DNA of 64,000 bases from Phoebastria nigripes. Taxonomy: Eukaryota > Chordata > Aves > Procellariiformes > Diomedeidae. Location of the stretch: the NCBI GenBank assembly GCA_035582835.1, contig JAYKAV010002967.1, positions 388,754-452,753 of the forward strand. The letters are read 5' to 3'. Under the pieces are notes generated by a model. It saw only the letters and a list, made by a program, of their open reading frames with translations, was not told the DNA's origin and ran no database searches. This document shows, in pieces, positions 60,845 to 64,000 of the stretch (position 1 is its first letter; every line of letters starts with the position of its first letter). The position numbers and the translations under genes were made by a program.

Positions 60845-60911
60845 ATCATAGACTCATAGAATCATTAAGGTTGGAAAAGACCTCTAAGATCATCGAGTCC
60901 AACCATCAATG
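60845..60911 (-). mobile_element. CR1 LINE 3' tail fragment (67 bp), antisense
   Basis: ATCATAGACTCATAGAATCA (tail units) is followed by AAGGTTGGAAAAGACCTCTA and GATCATCGAGTCCAACCATC, the last bases of a CR1 3' UTR. It matches the 3' end type of the sense copy at 24604. Only the terminal 67 bp are present. Confidence 0.9.
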
Positions 60912-61772
60912 TTTAGCTGTGGCTCTGTGGTTTCAGCATATACGGCAGATCCAGTTGGGATCCTGAACTCCATGTTGCCTGGCTGTACTGCTTTTGGCAC
61001 ACGAGCAAGTTTATATGAGAACGGTCAAAATACCACCTGTGAGTGCAATGTAGGCATTGACTAAACCTTCATTATTCACAATTCATCAGAAGTGAGAAGG
61101 GATGACTTGATTGCTTTGCCTTTCTGTGAAAGAAAAATTTGACAGTGCTTGAACATATTGCACTTGAGTTTTTCCAGTTCTCTGCTCAGAAGCCCATTGT
61201 ATGATGCAAAGTCATCTGCTGACAGAGGTGTGCTTCTTGGTTAGACAGTTATATCATGCCATAGTCTAAAAGCTGTGATAGTAAGAGGCAAATGCAGGTG
61301 TTACTGTGAGCTGATAGGGAGTGAAAAAGTAGATTTGGCAGAAAAGATGCCTTGCAAAGCAGCATTATAGTAGCTTGTTAATCGTCAGTCTGATCTTGTA
61401 ACTCTTCTTCATATGCTTTGTTGCCCTAGGTAAAATTATTAAACTTGTTCCTGCAGTAAGTGACTTTTTGTTAACTGTGAACAAGCACATCCCATTTCTT
61501 TTACTTTTTTTCAAAACTAGTGCAGGAGGGCAAGAAATAAGGAGAAGTAACTGAACAGCGAGACAGCACACCGGAGTGCTTATGTGATGCTGTGAGACTT
61601 ACCAATTTAGTGACGATGTAAAGCTTGCGTTAAAATGTTGGCATTCCTTGGAAGGAAAAGAGTGTGTGTGCACTTGATTAAATATGTTCCATTTTTGTCC
61701 TTGGTGGAGATCTCCAGATATCCCAGACTGTATTAACAGTTGTCTGCTTGCTTTGAGCCAGTTTTTGTGATT

Positions 61773-61790
61773 AAAAAAAAAAAAAAAAAA
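61773..61790. repeat. Poly(A) tract, 18 nt
   Basis: Uninterrupted A18; no adjacent retroposed body is recognised. Confidence 0.85.
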
Positions 61791-64000
61791 TTCTAGTTCT
61801 TGTGCAATAGTAAGATTGGCTGCAGTGTTGTCTGGAAATTAGACTACTGGGTATTATGCTCCCAGAAGACAAGGAGAGCTGTTTTCATCATACGCATCTC
61901 AGTATGCACTGACTTATGTATATATGATTGTCTGGTTTCTTGCCATATAAGCTGACATTAAGTTTCTCGTACGATATGCAAAAGCAAAGACAGCATGTGA
62001 GTGTAGTGATATAGACATGACTGAGCTGACTGTAAATCTCCTTAAAATATCCTGTTAAACTTCTGCTGAATATTTACTAGCCCACACACATTGTAACAAG
62101 GCTGGGTATCAGAAACTCCCAGCTAAAGCGACCTGTCACCCAACTGTATTCATTATTGTGAATACTTCCTAGATTATCCCTGGCTTTGACTATGCTAATT
62201 TTATTTTCTATTTCTCATAGAATCAGGCAAGCCTGACTGGACTAGACTGGCTGCCAATCCCGCCAAAGCATTAGGAGATCAACAATTCAAACTACTCTTC
62301 AGTAATTAAATGAGGTTGATGTAGGAAAAACAATTTATTTTTGTTTGCCTCTTTTTTTTTAGTTTTATGAATGCTAGTGATAAATAGGCTATTCAGACAG
62401 CGAGACAATGGACTGCTCAGTCAAACGGTAGAGTGGAGAAGTGTTTTCTTCCCTTTTAGGCTGTTATGAAGAGGCTGCCGCTCCTTATTTCTCTTTTCCT
62501 TGACTTGTAGCCGTTTCTCCTCATGAGTATTTTCTTACTTCTGATCATTTTTGAGTGGCGGGATTATTTTCCCTGGCGATTCCGCTTTTCCTCTCTTCTC
62601 CTGTAAAGAGCTTCTGAACAAGAGCTTCTTCTGTCCTAGGCTAAAAAGCAAAGAGGGATCCCTTCAAAAATTCCCCATGCGGGAACCGATAAAGAAGTAG
62701 AAATCCACAAAGACAGGTTTTGCTAGAGGAAGGAGCCGATCTGTTTTGTTCCAGATCCATCTGTATTCTGGCCTAGCAGGATGAAAGCCACTCTGGCTGG
62801 ATGCTGTGTGACAACATTGAGCTGATGTGCTGTACTAGTAAGGTCATTTGAGAGACAAGCTATTAGCGCAGGTGCATTTGTGGACTAGTGCGACTGAACT
62901 GCTTTGGAAATGGAGTTGTCTCACATGGTGATGGTTTGTAATCAGGTCCTCTGCGTTGTAGTAAGCGTAAGAATATAATCTCCTCTGCTGCTGTGGGACT
63001 TTTCATGCAAAGTTGTTCAGCGGCTTCTCCATCTTCAGTCCTCAGGGAAGAAATGGGCGATCGGCGCCTTGCCAGCACTTTCTTCTGGCCCCCTCCTGGG
63101 CACCTTGCAGGCAGTGCAGGCAGAGAAGTAGTGGTCTGCCTCAGGTGAGAAAGCCCCGCAGGCAGCCACAGCCTTTCTGCAATTTACATTTCTCCAGGCT
63201 GTTCTTGTCAATCACTGGCAATGTGGAAAAAATACTCAAAAGCACGGTGGATGGCTCATCTCTTGAACCCCAAAATACATTGTGGGAGAGTCAAGCGAGT
63301 AGAAGGTGGTGACGCCACCTCCGAGCCACCACGCACGCGCCGGCTTTCCTGGCTGCCTTGCTCTGCGGCAGCCAGCTGCCAACCCTTAGCTGGTGGAGTC
63401 ATGAGGACTTAGGATGCCTTAGCTGCATCTGTTACTGGGCTTGTTCATCTGCAGTTTTAGTTATGACTAGTATTTCAAATATCTTTAAAGTGATCTGAGC
63501 TTTGCCTCGTTACAGTTTATCAGCACTTGAGGGAAAAATAGGCAAGATTGATTCATGTAGTTTATGCATCCTGAAGTGGCTGTGTACATGTTTTGACACT
63601 AGGGAGGGAAAGGCGCAAGTGTTTCTCTGTGCTGCCTTCAACTTAATGAGCAGCCCAACTGATACAAAACAGGTCACATTATTTGAGTGTTATTTTATAG
63701 CAAAGGAAGCCTCCCAAAATGTAAAAACAAACAAAAAAGTTAAAAATGGGTGGTAGCTGTCACATCTTTTTTAATTAGACTGAGAGTCATTCTGTGGTGA
63801 TGATTACCTCGTGTTTAATATAAAATTATAATGACACACAAAATAATTGTTCTCATTATGCCTTGTTATCTCTAGTTTTCTCTGTAGTACCAAAAGTTGG
63901 CTTCAAAAAGCATAATCTTTTTCCTCCCGGCCATTTTGTACCTTGCAGTCCACATCATAATGATCTTTGGTGTTCAGATATATTTGCTGTACTGTTATAG

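Larger units (their letters stand above)
60123..64000 (+). other. TMTC2: 5' part of the next TMTC2 intron
   Basis: The intron starts at the GTAATT donor (60123). The preceding exon ends with the first base of a codon (phase 1), as expected for the Ala that follows in TMTC2. The next exon, encoding the first TPR residues, is not found before 64000. Contents: a 67-bp CR1 tail (60845-60911), an A18 tract (61773-61790) and a somewhat more GC-rich stretch around 63040-63410 with no recognisable product. Confidence 0.85.

Noticed and set aside
63013..63412. GC-richer stretch with open frames in the last intron
   Set aside because: I considered an exon of TMTC2, but the expected TPR sequence is absent from all frames.
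1..64000. CRISPR arrays, operons, phage or plasmid genes, tRNA or rRNA genes
   Set aside because: No regularly spaced repeats and no compact gene arrangement. I saw no tRNA cloverleaf or rRNA sequence. The window is vertebrate intron and exon throughout.

Overview
The window is vertebrate nuclear DNA, almost certainly from a bird. The only host gene I can recognise is TMTC2, on the + strand. Two intact coding exons, 8738-9308 and 59294-60122, translate to a protein that closely matches the vertebrate TMTC2 sequence I remember (roughly residues 29-494 of a protein of about 836). Both have canonical AG/GT splice sites and compatible phases. Everything else is intron: the end of intron 1 (1-8737), a complete intron 2 of 49,985 bp, and the start of intron 3 (60123-64000). 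The bird assignment rests on the repeats. Most interspersed repeats are CR1 LINEs ending in the 8-bp CR1 tail unit, and one LTR is of a type widespread in birds. L1 and Alu-like repeats are absent.

Layout. 1-8737: AT-rich intron with a CpG-rich block (about 5070-5370) and a 27-bp tandem repeat (5503-5571). 8738-9308: TMTC2 exon. 10476-11022: a solo retroviral-type LTR with inverted termini, 4-bp target duplication and poly(A) signal. 11027-24571: featureless intron apart from homopolymers and a palindrome. 24604-25675: a sense-strand CR1 whose middle is a 659-bp assembly gap. 25676-41497: mostly unassignable intron with a CR1 tail (34749-34844), a probable MIR-type SINE (about 31849-31950) and a possible decayed L2-like LINE end. 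41498-52020: a cluster of antisense CR1 copies, four young and one ancient. 54137-55979: an LTR on the - strand interrupted by a second, + strand LTR-like element; the inner element carries a short piece of CR1 reverse transcriptase. 59294-60122: TMTC2 exon. 60845-60911: a 67-bp CR1 tail in intron 3.

How the pieces work together. The exons encode the membrane-spanning N-terminal part of TMTC2, an endoplasmic-reticulum protein of the TMTC O-mannosyltransferase family that modifies cadherins; the TPR part lies downstream of the window. The repeats are passengers, and none contributes an obvious exon. The parts most worth a second look are the nested, chimeric LTR at 54.1-56.0 kb, a roughly 150-bp block it shares with the solo LTR at 10.5 kb, and the CpG-rich block in intron 1. 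I found no operon, CRISPR array, phage-like locus or new multigene system. Statements about family identity come from memory of protein and repeat sequences, not from searches.
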